From contig CALWXH010000012.1 of assembly GCA_944385465.1 (NCBI GenBank), positions 1-40,640 of the forward strand: a stretch of DNA of 40,640 nucleotides, in the 5' to 3' direction. The notes beneath the pieces were generated by a model that had not been told where the DNA came from, did not search any database, and saw nothing but the letters and a program-made list of their open reading frames with translations. The position numbers and the translations under genes are program-made. The first letter of the stretch is position 1. Each line of letters begins with the position of its first letter. This stretch comes from an uncultured Oscillospiraceae bacterium. Lineage in GTDB: Bacteria; Bacillota; Clostridia; Oscillospirales; Oscillospiraceae. Positions 10,580 to 17,863 of this stretch are shown one piece after another.

Positions 10580-11371
10580 CTACCCTTCTGCGGGCACTGT
10601 GTCTGTCTTGCGGCGGTCCCTCTGGATGAGCAGCTTCACCGCTTCGATCCCCGCCCGGACGGCGGCGTCCGTATCCTCGTCCTGGATCTGGTCCAGGCCG
10701 GCGGCGTTGCGCTCCTGGTTCCAGATCACGTGGAACACCGATCCACACCGCACCCCCCGGGCCGCGGCCACAGTGAACAGGGCGGCGGACTCCATCTCAG
10801 AGGCCAGCACCCCCAGGCGCTTCCACGCCTCCCACTTGCTCTGCAGCTCATAGGACACCGGCATGCGCTGGGGAGAATGCTGCCCATAGAAGGAGTCCTT
10901 GCACTGGACCACACCGGCGTGCCAGTCCCGCCCGGAGGCCCTGGCTGCGTCCACCAGGGCGGTGAGCACCTCAAAATCCGCCACCGCCGGGAACTCAATG
11001 GGGGCGTACTCCCGGCTGGTGCCCTCCATGCGCACCGCGCCGGTGGCCACCACCAGGTCGCCGCTCTTCACGTCCAGCCGGATGCCCCCGCAGGTTCCCA
11101 CCCGCACAAAGGTGTCCGCGCCGATGTTGGCCAGCTCCTCCATGGCAATGGCGGCGGAAGGGCCGCCGATGCCGGTGGACACCACGCTCACCGGCTCCCC
11201 CGCCAGGGTGCCCGTGTAGGTGACGAACTCCCGGTTGGCCGCCACCCGGACCGGATTGTCAAAATACCGGGCGATCTGCTCGCTGCGCCCCGGGTCTCCG
11301 GGGAGCAGGCAATAGCGCCCCACATCTCCGCCCTTGCAGGCAATGTGGAATTGCCGTTCTCCCGCGATCAT
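10580..11371 (-). CDS. udp: Nucleoside phosphorylase, probably uridine phosphorylase
   Basis: A 263-residue NP-I family phosphorylase that would split uridine (or a related nucleoside) with phosphate into base and ribose-1-phosphate. Seen: [16 protein letters not shown] (phosphate-binding GDPxR), [36 protein letters not shown] and [17 protein letters not shown], the EMEs substrate-ribose motif. Overall pattern fits uridine phosphorylase more than purine nucleoside phosphorylase, but specificity is inferred. The ATG at 11371 is chosen over an upstream one for its GGAGGG site. It is the first gene after a promoter at 11408-11436, followed by the degV-like gene. Confidence 0.88.
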   Translation of the reverse strand: MIAGERQFHIACKGGDVGRYCLLPGDPGRSEQIARYFDNPVRVAANREFVTYTGTLAGEPVSVVSTGIGGPSAAIAMEELANIGADTFVRVGTCGGIRLDVKSGDLVVATGAVRMEGTSREYAPIEFPAVADFEVLTALVDAARASGRDWHAGVVQCKDSFYGQHSPQRMPVSYELQSKWEAWKRLGVLASEMESAALFTVAAARGVRCGSVFHVIWNQERNAAGLDQIQDEDTDAAVRAGIEAVKLLIQRDRRKTDTVPAEG

Positions 11372-11407
11372 CCCGTCACCCTCCCTCCACGGCACCTTAT
11401 GGTTGTC

Positions 11408-11436
11408 ATTATATCGGTTTTGGCCGGAAAAAGCAA
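11408..11436 (-). promoter_or_regulatory. udp-degV promoter
   Basis: Minus-strand TTGCTT (11431-11436), 17-bp spacer and TATAAT (11408-11413), 37 bp before the udp start and just after the sir2 stop. Confidence 0.75.
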
Positions 11437-11450
11437 GGGATATCCGCACT

Positions 11451-12179
11451 TCAGCCCTTTACGCGGACCGCCCCCAGCACGGCCCCGATGGGTTCGTGGA
11501 TCACCAGGTCCGCCCGGCCGTCGTACGGGGTGGCGTCCCGGTTGATGAGCACCAGCTTCTCCCCCCGGTAAAACCGCAGCAGACCCGCCGCCGGGTACAC
11601 CGTCAGCGAGGTGCCGCCCACAATGAGCATGTCCGCCCGGCTGATGGACAGTACGGCGGCCTCCACCGTCTCCTGGTCCAGCCCCTCTTCATAGAGCACC
11701 ACATCCGGCTTGACCATCCCGCCGCACACCGGGCATCTCGGAATCCCCTCCGACCGGAGGATGAACCCCTCGTCATAGCACCGGCGGCACTTCATGCAGT
11801 AGTTCCGGGCGGTGGCGCCGTGGAGCTCGTAGACTGTCTTGCTCCCCGCCTTCTGGTGCAGTCCGTCAATGTTCTGGGTGACCACCGCCTTCAGCTTGCC
11901 CGCCCGCTCCAGCTCGGCCAGTTTCAGGTGGGCCGGGTTGGGCTTTGCCTCCGGGCAGAGCATTTTGGCCCGGTAGAAGCGATAGAACTCCTCCGGGTTC
12001 CGCATGAAAAAGGTGTGGCTGAGAATGGTCTCCGGCGGGTAGTCGTACTGCTGGTGGTACAGCCCGTCCTGGCTGCGGAAGTCTTTTAGCCCCGACTCCG
12101 TGCTCACCCCGGCGCCGCCGAAAAACACAATGTTGCTGCTCTCGTCGATCCAGTTCTGAAGCTGTTCCTGCTGGGTCAT
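11451..12179 (-). CDS. cobB: Sir2 family NAD-dependent protein deacylase
   Basis: A 242-residue sirtuin that removes acyl groups from lysine using NAD+. Seen: [15 protein letters not shown] from residue 22, [12 protein letters not shown], the catalytic His in ELHGAT, a four-cysteine zinc site (CMKC and CPVC), then [25 protein letters not shown] and LVLINRD, all in normal order. Length is standard. Its start overlaps the nudix stop by 4 bp (ATGA), so the two are translationally coupled. In Firmicutes such enzymes act on acetylated metabolic enzymes; targets here cannot be read. Confidence 0.96.
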   Translation of the reverse strand: MTQQEQLQNWIDESSNIVFFGGAGVSTESGLKDFRSQDGLYHQQYDYPPETILSHTFFMRNPEEFYRFYRAKMLCPEAKPNPAHLKLAELERAGKLKAVVTQNIDGLHQKAGSKTVYELHGATARNYCMKCRRCYDEGFILRSEGIPRCPVCGGMVKPDVVLYEEGLDQETVEAAVLSISRADMLIVGGTSLTVYPAAGLLRFYRGEKLVLINRDATPYDGRADLVIHEPIGAVLGAVRVKG

Positions 12180-12676
12180 GGCCGTTCTTCCTCCTCTTCC
12201 ACATCCAGCGGCCGGCCGTCCAGTTCCGCCCGGATCAGCCGGTCCCCCGCGTACTCCAGCGTGAGCAGAAAAACAGGATGCTCCCGGGCCAGCAGATCCA
12301 GGAAGATCTTATCCCCTTCCCAGATGGGCAGCTGGAGCACCCGGTCCTTGCTCACCCATTCCAGTTCTCCCTCCGCGCAGGCGCTGTCCAGCTCTCCCTC
12401 CCAGCGGCGGGCGGTGAAGAGATACATGTATTCCCCTTCCCAGCCCCCGTCGGTGAGAAAGGTCACCACACCCCGGAAGCGGTAGTCGGTGAGGGTGAGG
12501 CCCGTCTCCTCCCGCACTTCCCGGAGCAGGCACTCATCCGGGCTCTCGTTCTCCTCGAACTTGCCCCCCACGCCGATCCACTTGTCCTGATTGACGTCAT
12601 GCTGCTTTTTCACTCGGTGGAGCATCAGATACTCCCCCCGGTCGTTTTCCAGGTAGCACAGGGTGGTGTTGCGCAC
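12176..12676 (-). CDS. NUDIX hydrolase (8-oxo-dGTP diphosphatase-like)
   Basis: A 166-residue NUDIX protein. The box runs from residue 38 to 60: GGKFEENESPDE then CLLREVREETGL, a full G-x5-E-x7-REUxEExGU match. The N-terminal CYLENDRGEYLMLHRVKKQ and the DKWIGVGGKFE lead-in resemble MutT-type 8-oxo-dGTP or nucleotide hydrolases, but substrate is inferred. I prefer a GTG start at 12676 because AGAGGAAG lies 8 nt upstream; a TTG at 12706 is possible but poorly placed. The C-terminus is strongly acidic (EEEEE). Coupled to sir2. Confidence 0.88.
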   Translation of the reverse strand: MRNTTLCYLENDRGEYLMLHRVKKQHDVNQDKWIGVGGKFEENESPDECLLREVREETGLTLTDYRFRGVVTFLTDGGWEGEYMYLFTARRWEGELDSACAEGELEWVSKDRVLQLPIWEGDKIFLDLLAREHPVFLLTLEYAGDRLIRAELDGRPLDVEEEEERP

Positions 12677-12712
12677 GGTTCTCTTCCTCTCTCCCCTTGG
12701 GGACAATATGGC

Positions 12713-12742
12713 ACAGGCCGCCGCAGAGCCGCGGCGGCCTGT
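12713..12742 (-). other. Intergenic stem-loop between ybaB and the nudix gene
   Basis: ACAGGCCGCCGC pairs perfectly with GCGGCGGCCTGT over a 6-nt loop. There is no T-tract on the minus strand, so it may slow or process the transcript rather than stop it. Confidence 0.5.
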
Positions 12743-12756
12743 CCGGACGTTTCCGC

Positions 12757-13101
12757 TCAGAAGGGCAGGTTCAGCCCGCCGGTGAGCTTGGACATCTGGC
12801 TGCTGGCGTCCTCCGCGGCCTTGCGCATGGCCTCGTTCACCGCCGCCACGATGAGATCCTGGAGCATCTCCACATCGTCGGGGTCCACTGCCTCCGGGTC
12901 GATGGTGACGCTGGTCAGCTCCTTCTTCCCGGACACCACCGCCGTCACCATGCCGCCGCCGGCACTGGCCTCATAGCTTTTGTTTTCCAGTTCCTCCTGG
13001 GCCTTCATCATATCCTGCTGCATCTTCTGCGCCTGGCGGATCATATTGTTCATGTTTCCGCCCATGCCGCCCATACCGCGGCTGTTAAATCCCTTTGCCA
13101 T
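12757..13101 (-). CDS. ybaB: YbaB/EbfC nucleoid-associated protein
   Basis: A 114-residue DNA-binding protein of the YbaB/EbfC family. A Gly/Met/Asn-rich N-terminus ([13 protein letters not shown]) leads to the helical [19 protein letters not shown], then the sheet with [20 protein letters not shown] and the C-terminal helix [16 protein letters not shown]. It lies 32 bp after dnaX, the classic dnaX-ybaB pairing found across bacteria, usually with recR next; recR is not in this spot. Confidence 0.95.
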   Translation of the reverse strand: MAKGFNSRGMGGMGGNMNNMIRQAQKMQQDMMKAQEELENKSYEASAGGGMVTAVVSGKKELTSVTIDPEAVDPDDVEMLQDLIVAAVNEAMRKAAEDASSQMSKLTGGLNLPF

Positions 13102-13133
13102 AGCTGCTGTGTACCTCCTGTATCACTCTTTGG

Positions 13134-14849
13134 TCATTCCACAATCACGCTGTCCTCGTTGTCTGACAAAAACGCGTCCAGGGCGTCCAGCGGGCTTTCC
13201 TCCCCCGCCTGGTCCCCCTGTTCCGGGGGTTTCCCCGTCCGCACCGTCACCCGTGCCGGGCAGCCCATCACCTGCTGTGCCATCCGGCCCACCGCGGAGA
13301 CAATGGGCGGTTTGTCCACCAGGCTCCGGATGAAGTCGCTGTCCGCCCACAGCGTCAGCTCGTGGCCGTCCCAGCTGCCGCACACCATGGCGGGGTTTCC
13401 CAGAAACGAGAAGTCCGCCACACTCACAGCGCTTTTCAGCTGCTCCCGGAAGGCCGCCCAGCCGGGCCAGTTGCCGGCACGCGCCGGGGCCGCGATCGCA
13501 GCTTTTTCCGCCGGCGCCATCTCTTCCGCCGGCGTCCGGCTATCGGCGGGCACGGCCGGCTCGCTCTCCCGGCCCGCGGCCGGAGCTGCCGGCACAGGTT
13601 GCGCGGGCGCGATTGTCTCATGGGCCAGCGGTTCCCCGCGCTGCGTCTTCGGGGGCGGCTCCTTCCCCTCCGGCACAGACGGCGCCCCGGCGCTCTGGGC
13701 CGGAGCGGGAACGCCCTCCCGCTCCAGACGGGCCACCCGGGCGGCCAGGGCCACCGGGGACGGGTCCAGGGCCGGGTCGCACAGGGTGACCAGGCACAGC
13801 TCCATGTCCGTGCGCCGGTTGGCGGAGCGGTTCATCCCCGCCCCGGTCTCCTGAAGCGCCCGGAGCATCTGCACCAGCCGGGGAATCTCAAACTGGCGCT
13901 CCAGCCGCCGCATGGTGCCCTCATCATAGCCGCCGGTGGTCAGCGCCGCCCCGGTCTCCGGCGCGGTGCGCCGCACCAGCAGATCCCGCACCAGGGAAGC
14001 CAGCTCCCCCGCCAGCGCGGCCATATCCTTTCCGCCGGCATACAGCCGGTCCAGCCGTTCCAGGGCCTGGGCCCCGTCCGCCTGGGCCACCGCGTCCAGC
14101 AGCGCGGCGGTCTCCAGATTTCCCGCCAGGCCCAGTACGGCGCGCACCTGGTTTTCATCGATGACGCCGCCCTCGCCCGCGCACTGGTCCAGCAGGGACA
14201 GGGCGTCCCGCATGCCGCCGTCCGCCAGGCGGGCGATGAGCTGCGCCCCCTCCGCCGTCAGCTGGATGCCCTCCTGCTCCGCCACATACCGCAGCCGGGC
14301 GGCGATCTCATCGGCGTGGATCCGCTTGAAGGCGAATTGCTGGCACCTGCTCTTGATGGTGGCCGGCACCTTGTTGATCTCGGTGGTGGCCAGAATAAAC
14401 ATCAGGTGGGCGGGGGGCTCCTCCAGAATCTGGAGCAGGGCGTTGAACGCCTGCTGGGAGAGCATGTGGACCTCGTCCACAATGTACACCCGTTTTTTCA
14501 CCGTGGCCGGGGTGTACACCGCCTCATCCAGAATGGCGCGGATGTCATCCACCCGGTTGTTGGAGGCGGCGTCCAGCTCCAGCACGTCCAGGATGGAGCC
14601 ATTCTCGATCCCCTGACAGGCCGGGCACTGGTTGCAGGGATTCCCCTCCCTGGGCTGCTGGCAGTTCACCGCCCGGGCCAGGATCTTGGCGCAGGTCGTC
14701 TTTCCGGTTCCCCTGGTGCCGGTGAACAGATAGGCATGGGACAGCCGCCCCGTCTGCACCTGGCGTTTCAGGGTTTCGGTGATGTGCCGCTGTCCCACCA
14801 CATCATCAAAGGTGCGGGGGCGCCACTTGCGGTACAGAGCCTGGTACAT
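13134..14849 (-). CDS. dnaX: DNA polymerase III subunits gamma/tau
   Basis: A 571-residue clamp-loader ATPase. It starts MYQALYRKWRPRTFDDVVGQ; Walker A is GTRGTGKTT at 44-52, the zinc module includes the cysteines of EGNPCNQCPACQG near 68-80, Walker B and sensor region is YIVDEVHMLSQQAFNALL with SRCQQFAFKRI after it. Residues ~385-450 are a Pro/Ala-rich linker, then a C-terminal domain that would contact the polymerase. The ATG at 14849 has AGGAGG 8 nt upstream; the frame extends further but lacks homology. The gene begins directly after the SRP RNA terminator. No slippery frameshift heptamer stood out. Confidence 0.97.
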   Translation of the reverse strand: MYQALYRKWRPRTFDDVVGQRHITETLKRQVQTGRLSHAYLFTGTRGTGKTTCAKILARAVNCQQPREGNPCNQCPACQGIENGSILDVLELDAASNNRVDDIRAILDEAVYTPATVKKRVYIVDEVHMLSQQAFNALLQILEEPPAHLMFILATTEINKVPATIKSRCQQFAFKRIHADEIAARLRYVAEQEGIQLTAEGAQLIARLADGGMRDALSLLDQCAGEGGVIDENQVRAVLGLAGNLETAALLDAVAQADGAQALERLDRLYAGGKDMAALAGELASLVRDLLVRRTAPETGAALTTGGYDEGTMRRLERQFEIPRLVQMLRALQETGAGMNRSANRRTDMELCLVTLCDPALDPSPVALAARVARLEREGVPAPAQSAGAPSVPEGKEPPPKTQRGEPLAHETIAPAQPVPAAPAAGRESEPAVPADSRTPAEEMAPAEKAAIAAPARAGNWPGWAAFREQLKSAVSVADFSFLGNPAMVCGSWDGHELTLWADSDFIRSLVDKPPIVSAVGRMAQQVMGCPARVTVRTGKPPEQGDQAGEESPLDALDAFLSDNEDSVIVE

Positions 14850-14867
14850 TTCCGCTCGCCTCCTGAG

Positions 14868-14884
14868 AAAAAGTGCTTCAGCAC
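14868..14884 (-). terminator. Terminator of the SRP RNA
   Basis: Minus-strand GTGCT-GA-AGCAC followed by TTTTT, 19 bp before the dnaX start. Read-through would supply the dnaX message. Confidence 0.75.
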
Positions 14885-15189
14885 AGAACAAGGCCGCGCA
14901 CCGACCTTTGCAGACAGCATCCACCCGTTACCCATACAGCCGGCTCAGGATCGGCAGCCCCGCGGCACACGCGGCGGTCCGCTTAGTGCTGCTCGGTTCC
15001 CCGCCTGACACGGTTCACGGGACCACGTTGCGCGGGACCGATCCATCATCGCTGCTTATATGGGGCAGACGGCACATACTGCCTCCGGGGGCCGGGATTC
15101 ACTCCTGCTGTAGCGGATTGCAGGTACAGGGCACCGCTATCTCCCCAGCTAGCGCGGCCTTGTTCCGCGCTGAAGCACCGGAACAATCG
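14868..15189 (-). ncRNA. ffs: Signal recognition particle RNA (large, Firmicutes type)
   Basis: On the minus strand the conserved Alu-domain block GCTAGCTGGGGAGATAGCGG and TGCCCTGTACCTGCAATCCG appear near the 5' end, and the SRP54-binding hairpin GTCAGGCGGGGAACCGAGCA, with a GGAA tetraloop, near the middle. The 5' region (GTGCTTCAGCGCGGAACAAG) pairs with the 3' region (CTTGTTCTGTGCTGAAGCAC) to close the long rod. Length ~320 nt including the terminator is right for the Bacillus-type RNA. It is transcribed from a consensus-like promoter and ends immediately upstream of dnaX. Confidence 0.95.
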
Positions 15190-15195
15190 GATGTT

Positions 15196-15224
15196 ATTGT
15201 ATCACGTCCGCAGAAATTTATCAA
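15196..15224 (-). promoter_or_regulatory. SRP RNA promoter
   Basis: Minus-strand TTGATA (15219-15224), exactly 17 bp, TACAAT (15196-15201). The start of transcription is expected near 15189, where the RNA rod begins. Confidence 0.85.
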
Positions 15225-15247
15225 CAGAATTTTCCCGCTCTACCCTC

Positions 15248-15275
15248 TTTACAAATTAAATTTTTCTGCTATAAT
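15248..15275 (+). promoter_or_regulatory. tRNA-Ala promoter
   Basis: Plus-strand TTTACA (15248-15253), 16-bp spacer, TATAAT (15270-15275), about 21 bp before the tRNA 5' end; it diverges from the SRP RNA promoter. Confidence 0.75.
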
Positions 15276-15296
15276 GAGTAAGCATCTGAATTTCAT

Positions 15297-15372
15297 GGGC
15301 CTGTAGCTCAGCTGGGAGAGCGTTCGGTTCGCATCCGAGAGGTCGACGGTTCGATCCCGTTCAGGTCCACCA
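15297..15372 (+). tRNA. tRNA-Ala (anticodon CGC)
   Basis: A 76-nt cloverleaf. Acceptor GGGCCTG pairs with CAGGTCC and contains the G3-U70 wobble that identifies alanine tRNAs; D-stem GCTC/GAGC; anticodon stem TTCGG/CCGAG around loop TTCGCAT, giving anticodon CGC; T-loop GTTCGATCC; CCA is encoded. It reads alanine codon GCG, useful in this GC-rich genome. Confidence 0.95.
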
Positions 15373-15410
15373 TAAAAATAGCCACACCGAAAGGTGTGGC
15401 TATTTTTATG
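15371..15410 (+). terminator. Terminator after tRNA-Ala, also the edge of a direct repeat
   Basis: CATAAAAATAGCCACACC pairs perfectly with GGTGTGGCTATTTTTATG around GAAA; the T-run sits in the descending arm, so it can act on either strand. An identical hairpin is at 17522-17561. Confidence 0.85.
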
Positions 15411-15554
15411 GATGCCGGGGGAATTAAAATGCTCAGGGCAAATGAATTGCCCCTGCGCCAAGGTTTTGGGCCACAGGCCCAAAACGCTTGTACGGCGCAT
15501 CAGCGCCGCCCCACCCTGTGGGGCCCCACCTTCTCTTGGCATCTATACTGTTTC
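15371..15554 (+). repeat. ~183-bp direct repeat, copy 1 (hairpin element at tRNA-Ala)
   Basis: Begins in the tRNA CCA end and runs through the terminator hairpin, HP1 15434-15455 (loop AAATGAATT), HP2 15459-15490 (CAAG...CTTG with inner GGGCC/GGCCC), HP3 15493-15508 (CGGCGC/GCGCCG), HP4 15510-15523, to GGCATCTATACTGTTTC. Nearly identical to 17522-17705; differences are concentrated around HP3/HP4, for example ATCA against AAAA in the HP3 loop. Confidence 0.9.
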
Positions 15555-15986
15555 CGGGTTTTTTCTCCTCGAAATTTCACCGAGAATTCCATAGATGCAA
15601 ACCGCTGTTTCAGGGCAACTGGGGGGAATTGCCCCCCTTCTCCCCTGAGATTTGGGTGGGCATTCCCTGTTAGCGCCCTTTTTGAAACCAGCTTACTCAA
15701 AAAGGGCGCTATCTTTTTCAAAACAGAATACACAAAAGAATACACAAAGTTGTAGACGTCAATTTGTTGGTCGTGATGGGCCACCAGAACAGCGGTCCAG
15801 GCGGTGGCCAAATGACCTAGAGCTGTGGCAACCACTTTGTCCAAAGCACACAACAAAAAACCGTCCTACACCATAAAAAGTGCGGGACGATCTTTACGCA
15901 ATACTTTTAGATCTGTCAATTCATAAGGATTGGTGTTTCACGATTGTGCCTTTTTCTTTTGGTATCGAAGCATTTTGAGACATCCA
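15555..15986. other. Stretch without a convincing gene, left part of the AT-rich island
   Basis: Holds a GGGGGG-AATT-CCCCCC-type palindrome near 15621-15643 and a strong hairpin with T-run at 15671-15720. From 15720 to 15900 short open frames on both strands have no family resemblance; they may be the eroded end of a former mobile element. Base composition drops sharply here compared with the neighbouring genes. Confidence 0.5.
15671..15717 (+). terminator. Intrinsic terminator in the island
   Basis: TAGCGCCCTTTTTGA (15671-15685) pairs with TCAAAAAGGGCGCTA (15697-15711) and is followed by TCTTTTTC. The arms themselves contain T-runs, so it could also stop the leftward small-gene operon. Confidence 0.75.
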
Positions 15987-16208
15987 CTACCAAGCCAAGC
16001 GGCAACCCAAGCCAGCGTCATTGCCAGAGAGAAACCTCGGACGAAAAAAGAGAGATGGAACACAAAGTATTCCCATTGCCAAGCAAAACACAATGCCGGA
16101 CTTAGTTATACTTTTTTCTTTCCACCCATTCCAATATAGAATCGCTGCGCTCACTCCGCATGTCACGACTAACCCAAGAATATCCCACCAAAGCTTTCCG
16201 CCCATCAT
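15987..16208 (-). CDS. Small two-helix membrane protein
   Basis: A 73-residue protein not assigned to a family. Residues ~5-26 (WWDILGLVVTCGVSAAILYW) and ~38-55 (GIVFCLAMGILCVPSLFF) are hydrophobic and should span the membrane, separated by a short lysine-rich turn (WKEKSITKSG). The ATG at 16208 is chosen for GGGGGAG 6 nt upstream; it overlaps the end of the FAIM-like gene by 4 bp (ATGATG over the TGA). Last gene of a four-gene leftward AT-rich operon. Confidence 0.65.
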   Translation of the reverse strand: MMGGKLWWDILGLVVTCGVSAAILYWNGWKEKSITKSGIVFCLAMGILCVPSLFFRPRFLSGNDAGLGCRLAW

Positions 16209-16690
16209 CGCTTTCTCCCCCTGACAATATACACGAGGTTGAGTACCAGAATAACCAGCACGACCACCATCGTTCCATTCCAGCGGGACATGTCTCCTCC
16301 TTGCAGTGCAACAACCAAATACAGGATACAGGCCAAAGCCATAAGCAGCACCATCACCCACGAACAACGGCGCATATTCCGTGCATGGCGAGATATGGAT
16401 TCTTCATAGGACATGTCCAGAGCATTCTCGTAGCCTTCCTGTGTATTCAGAGATTTTCCGTCTACAAAAAACTCTAGTTTTTCGCTAGGCCAAACCACAA
16501 AGTGACAGGTCTTTCCCCACAGCTCCAGAGTTTCATCCAGGCCTCCCCGAGTAGCCTGAAAGCTCTTACGGTAGACAGTTTTTTCAAATTTATCGTCTAC
16601 CCATAAGACATACTTGTTATTCATCACCTGACAAAGGATTACATGAGCCACTCCATCCACAGTGGCGCTCCAGTTATGCTCTTTTGTCAT
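16205..16690 (-). CDS. FAIM1-like domain protein with C-terminal membrane anchor
   Basis: A 161-residue protein. Residues ~5-85 (NWSATVDGVAHVILCQ, NNKYVLWVDDKFEKTVYR, LWGKTCHFVVWPSEKLEFFV, DGKSLNTQEGYE) form alternating strands with the W-x-x-x-V-D-G and V-D-G-K-S-L pattern reminiscent of Fas apoptotic inhibitory molecule 1 (FAIM1) β-sandwich domains; this is recognition from memory, not a search. Two hydrophobic helices follow (VMVLLMALACILYLVVALQG and TMVVVLVILVLNLVYIV) with a basic tail. The start at 16690 has GAGG upstream. It overlaps the preceding small gene by 17 bp. Role unknown; a membrane-tethered binding module is a reasonable reading. Confidence 0.65.
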   Translation of the reverse strand: MTKEHNWSATVDGVAHVILCQVMNNKYVLWVDDKFEKTVYRKSFQATRGGLDETLELWGKTCHFVVWPSEKLEFFVDGKSLNTQEGYENALDMSYEESISRHARNMRRCSWVMVLLMALACILYLVVALQGGDMSRWNGTMVVVLVILVLNLVYIVRGRKR

Positions 16691-16982
16691 TCGTTGCCTC
16701 ACTCCCGTTGTCCGACCGCTTTGCAAAGTATAGCTTTCGAAACTTCAACACAGTCCCCACCAGGAGCAATAACCCCAGTGACAATAAAATGACCGAGGCC
16801 ACCGGTTCATCAGAACTCAGACCAAGTGCCAAATAAAATATCAAGGCAATCACAGCCCCAAAAAATAGGACCACCAATGCAATTAACGGATAGCGAATCC
16901 AACGACTCAGTTTCTTGTTCCCGCTGGTCTCTATGACCCCATCCACAATCAACTCCAAGAAAAACTCAAAAAGAATATCCAT
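16674..16982 (-). CDS. Small membrane protein
   Basis: A 102-residue protein of unknown family with two strong hydrophobic segments, IRYPLIALVVLFFGAVIALI and SVILLSLGLLLLVGTVL, an acidic amphipathic N-terminus (MDILFEFFLELIVDGVIE) and a charged tail (KRSDNGSEATNDKRA). Start ATG at 16982 with GGGGAG upstream. It overlaps the FAIM-like gene by 17 bp and follows the 65-residue gene by 24 bp, so the four are one transcript. Confidence 0.65.
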   Translation of the reverse strand: MDILFEFFLELIVDGVIETSGNKKLSRWIRYPLIALVVLFFGAVIALIFYLALGLSSDEPVASVILLSLGLLLLVGTVLKFRKLYFAKRSDNGSEATNDKRA

Positions 16983-17006
16983 GTTCTCTCCCCTATTGCT
17001 TCGGCA

Positions 17007-17204
17007 TCAAATGAAATCCAGCAGCGAACGGACAAACTTCCGCAGATCACGACTGGAAACGGCACAGGTAATCACCAGTAAGAGTCCCACAAGGAAAAGC
17101 CATAAGCCGGTATCAGGGCCAGCACCAGCAAACCCAAACCCTATGAGCAGCACACCAAAAACTGCGATTATCTTCATGATACGCTTGCCCAATGTCTTGC
17201 TCAT
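17007..17204 (-). CDS. Small two-helix membrane protein
   Basis: A 65-residue protein: basic start MSKTLGKRIMK, two hydrophobic helices (IIAVFGVLLIGFGFAGAG and GLWLFLVGLLLVITCAV) and a basic end (SRDLRKFVRSLLDFI). No family recognised. The ATG at 17204 has GGGGAGG upstream at a slightly long distance; the longer frame from 17273 has none. First gene of the AT-rich operon. Confidence 0.6.
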   Translation of the reverse strand: MSKTLGKRIMKIIAVFGVLLIGFGFAGAGPDTGLWLFLVGLLLVITCAVSSRDLRKFVRSLLDFI

Positions 17205-17256
17205 ACAATAATTCCTCCCCTTTGTCACTCTTCTGTACGTTGCTATGATACCACAT

Positions 17257-17390
17257 CTACCCACTACTGTCATCTATAATATAGATGGGGCCAATCTCGT
17301 TGCTTCTGCTTGGGTAATACCCTGTTTCTTTGTTGGAATCTATGAATAGTTTTCCCTCCTCCGTTCCAATAAAAATTCTGAATGCGTTCG
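17257..17390 (-). pseudogene. Possible gene fragment upstream of the small membrane genes
   Basis: The minus-strand frame reads FKELRGQTIPNAFRIFIGTE, then EGKLFIDSNKETGYYPSRSN and EIGPIYIIDDSSG before its stop, which looks like real protein sequence. The frame stays open to an ATG at 17502, but that part enters the edge of the repeat and has no ribosome binding site. A gene truncated by the repeat at 17500 is the likeliest reading. Family unknown. Confidence 0.35.
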
Positions 17391-17521
17391 GGATTGTCTG
17401 ACCCCGCAGTTCTTTGAAGGGAACAACAACTGGTAACATACTTTCAATAAATGATGATATTTGTACCAGATGGATACTCACCTTGATGTAATTTGGGTGC
17501 ATCTATACTGTTTGGATGACA

Positions 17522-17705
17522 CATAAAAATAGCCACACCGAAAGGTGTGGCTATTTTTATGGATGCCGGGGGAATTAAAATGCTCAGGGCAAATGAATTG
17601 CCCCTGCGCCAAGGTTTTGGGCCACAGGCCCAAAACGCTTGTACGGCGCAAAAGCGCCGCCCCGCCGTGCGGGGCCCCACATTCTCTTGGCATCTATACT
17701 GTTTC
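17522..17705 (+). repeat. ~183-bp direct repeat, copy 2
   Basis: Near-identical to 15371-15554, including the terminator hairpin and HP1-HP4. It is itself framed by GCATCTATACTGTTT at 17499-17513 and 17690-17704, which could be a short target duplication of the unit. The two copies enclose ~1.97 kb of AT-rich DNA. Confidence 0.9.
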
Positions 17706-17806
17706 GATGTTTCAAAAAGAAGGACACGCTGAAGGCAGTTGCCTTTTGTTTTGGGTTCCGCCGCCCGGAGGGCGGCTCCACCCTTCCCCACGGGGCCCCG
17801 ACAACA

Positions 17807-17846
17807 AAAACCCCGGCCCGGTTCCAAGGAACCGGGCCGGGGTTTT
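17807..17846 (-). terminator. Terminator of the liv operon
   Basis: AAAACCCCGGCCCGGTTCC and its perfect complement meet at an AA loop; on the minus strand the arm ends in GGTTTTTGTTG, 18 bp beyond the livM stop. Confidence 0.9.
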
Positions 17847-17863
17847 GATTGAGAATGGAGCAT

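Noticed and set aside
15249-15542. Minus-strand frame through the tRNA-Ala (contains GPERDRTVDLSDANRTLSQL)
   Set aside because: This peptide is the antisense translation of a tRNA gene, a known annotation artefact; the rest comes from the repeat.
15720-15900. Possible integrase remnant beside tRNA-Ala
   Set aside because: Short frames contain no catalytic R-H-R-Y pattern or other recombinase motif; I could not support the call.
17444-17863. Minus-strand frames across repeat copy 2 and the liv terminator
   Set aside because: They translate hairpin repeats and the terminator, and the same peptides arise from copy 1.
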